From Helicobacteraceae bacterium (GTDB taxonomy: Bacteria; Campylobacterota; Campylobacteria; Campylobacterales; Sulfurimonadaceae): a stretch of 5,938 nucleotides of DNA. Shown here in pieces: positions 5,217 to 5,938 of this stretch. Position 1 is the first letter of the stretch. Every line of letters starts with the position of its first letter. The notes under the pieces were generated by a model, which was not told where the DNA came from, ran no database searches, and saw only the letters and a list, made by a program, of their open reading frames with translations. Location of the stretch: NCBI GenBank assembly GCA_030613795.1, contig JAUWLG010000094.1, positions 1 through 5,938 on the forward strand. Direction: 5' to 3'. The position numbers and the translations under genes were made by a program.

Positions 5217-5870
5217 ATGATTAAAACGACAAACCTGACAAAAAAGTTTGGTGCACATGTCTCACTGGACAATGTCAGTATAGAGTTTAATAAAAATGAG
5301 TCTATTGCATTGATGGGCGCTAATGGAGCAGGTAAGACAACGCTTATCAGATCTTTGCTGGGCTATTATCATCCCGACAGCGGTCAGGTCTCGATCAATG
5401 GTTTTGACCCGGTTAAAGAGAGGGTTAAAGTACTGGAAAACATCAGCTTTGTTCCTCAACTTCCGCCTCCGATCAAACTCAGTATTGCCGAGTTGATGCA
5501 GTATATCAGTGTCAGTGCTCACGTTGACAAAGAACTTATTAGACACTATGCCAATGAGATGAAACTCGATATTAAAGCTAACCTAAACAAATCATTTTTC
5601 AAACTCAGCGGCGGTATGAAGCAGAAGCTTTTGATCGCTATCAGTTTGGCTAAAAAAAGCGATATCATCATCTACGATGAGCCAACTGCCAACCTTGATC
5701 CTAAGGCAAGAGATGACTTCTATCGACTTCTCAAGCAGAACGAAGAGGAGAAGGTACTGCTCTTTGTTACCCACAGACTTGAAGAGGTCAAAGACCTTGT
5801 CAACAGACAGGTCTATATGGATCTAGGCAAAGTTGTCTCAGATGAAAGAGTAGGAGCTCACCTTGAATAA
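5217..5870 (+). CDS. nosF: NosF, ABC transporter ATPase of the NosDFY complex
   Basis: This 217-residue cytoplasmic ATPase has all ABC motifs in order: Walker A GANGAGKT (34-41), Q-loop Q81, signature LSGGMKQK (130-137), Walker B 'IIIYDEP' (150-156, catalytic E155) and H-loop H186. It energises NosY/NosD in copper-site maturation of NosZ. It is about the length of a bare nucleotide-binding domain and lacks the C-terminal extension of the roughly 300-residue NosF proteins of pseudomonads. AGGA directly abuts the ATG, with a weaker AAGGG 9 nt upstream, so the ribosome site is not ideal, but the N-terminus 'MIKTTNLTKKFG' starts exactly where ABC domains normally start. The end overlaps nosY by 8 nt. 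Without context it could be any small ABC-2-type ATPase; the neighbours make NosF the clear choice. Confidence 0.92.
   Translation: MIKTTNLTKKFGAHVSLDNVSIEFNKNESIALMGANGAGKTTLIRSLLGYYHPDSGQVSINGFDPVKERVKVLENISFVPQLPPPIKLSIAELMQYISVSAHVDKELIRHYANEMKLDIKANLNKSFFKLSGGMKQKLLIAISLAKKSDIIIYDEPTANLDPKARDDFYRLLKQNEEEKVLLFVTHRLEEVKDLVNRQVYMDLGKVVSDERVGAHLE
5852..5856 (+). promoter_or_regulatory. Ribosome binding site for the nosY TTG start
   Basis: AGGAG inside the end of nosF lies 6 nt before a TTG at 5863. This is the same spacing as at nosB, nosD, nosC1 and nosC2, and supports use of the unusual start codon. Confidence 0.7.
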
Positions 5871-5938
5871 TTTACTTCTGATCGCCTATTTGGATCTAAA
5901 AGAGTCTATTCGAGCCAAATGGTTTTTAGTCTACTCTC
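5863..5938 (+). CDS. nosY: NosY, permease of the NosDFY complex (5' fragment)
   Basis: The frame opens at TTG 5863 within the end of nosF and runs to the window edge (25 codons, no stop). The predicted start reads M-NNLLLIAYLDLKESIRAKW, closely resembling the amphipathic N-terminus that precedes the first membrane helix in NosY and other ABC-2-type permeases ('A-x-x-D-L-K-E-x-I-R-x-K-W'). NosY forms the membrane channel or scaffold joining the ATPase NosF to periplasmic NosD. No ATG is available in this frame between the ribosome site and the conserved segment, so TTG is the best start. The overlap with nosF implies coupled translation, fitting fixed subunit ratios. Only the first 25 residues are seen; identity depends partly on context. 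Confidence 0.8.
   Translation, partial: MNNLLLIAYLDLKESIRAKWFLVYS

Overview
The window is a near-complete slice of a clade II (atypical) nitrous oxide reductase gene cluster of the epsilonproteobacterial type. Gene order is nosZ (3' end only) - nosB - nosD - nosG - nosC1 - nosC2 - nosH - nosF - nosY (5' end only), all on the + strand. This matches the order known from Wolinella succinogenes. Gene order, moderate GC content, protein style and the absence of nosR and nosX point to a Campylobacterota member. A marine or groundwater Sulfurimonas/Sulfurovum/Sulfuricurvum-like bacterium is my inference; the genus cannot be fixed from sequence reading alone.

Layout: bases 1-117 hold the C-terminal tail of a class I cytochrome c domain, as found at the end of epsilonproteobacterial NosZ. 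The 203-bp gap after it (118-320) is rich in signals. It has a palindrome across the nosZ stop codon, then a strong intrinsic terminator with a C(TTCG)G-capped stem and T-tract. A perfect FNR-type box (TTGAT-N4-ATCAA) follows, then a TATAAT -10 element at exactly class II spacing, and a second small palindrome in the predicted leader. Seven complete genes and the start of an eighth then follow with gaps of 2-38 bp or overlaps, so they look like one operon transcribed from the 118-320 promoter. No stretch over 300 bp lacks a gene, and I see no real gene on the - strand, no RNA gene and no mobile element.

How the genes work together: NosH (NapH-like membrane Fe-S protein) and NosG (Tat-exported four-cluster ferredoxin, NapG-like) can take electrons from menaquinol. 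They pass them to the monohaem cytochromes NosC1 (predicted lipoprotein) and NosC2 (N-terminally anchored), and then to the haem c domain and copper centres of NosZ, which reduces N2O to N2. NosD (periplasmic beta-helix), NosF (ATPase) and NosY (permease) form the ABC-type complex needed to mature the copper sites. NosB is a four-helix membrane protein of unknown biochemical role that is specific to this type of cluster.

I do not see an entirely new system. The most useful new observations are regulatory: a terminator separating nosZ from its accessory genes, followed by a second, ideally spaced FNR-family promoter. Several start sites also deserve correction: nosB at 327, nosC1 at 3093 (which exposes a lipobox) and nosY at a TTG at 5863.
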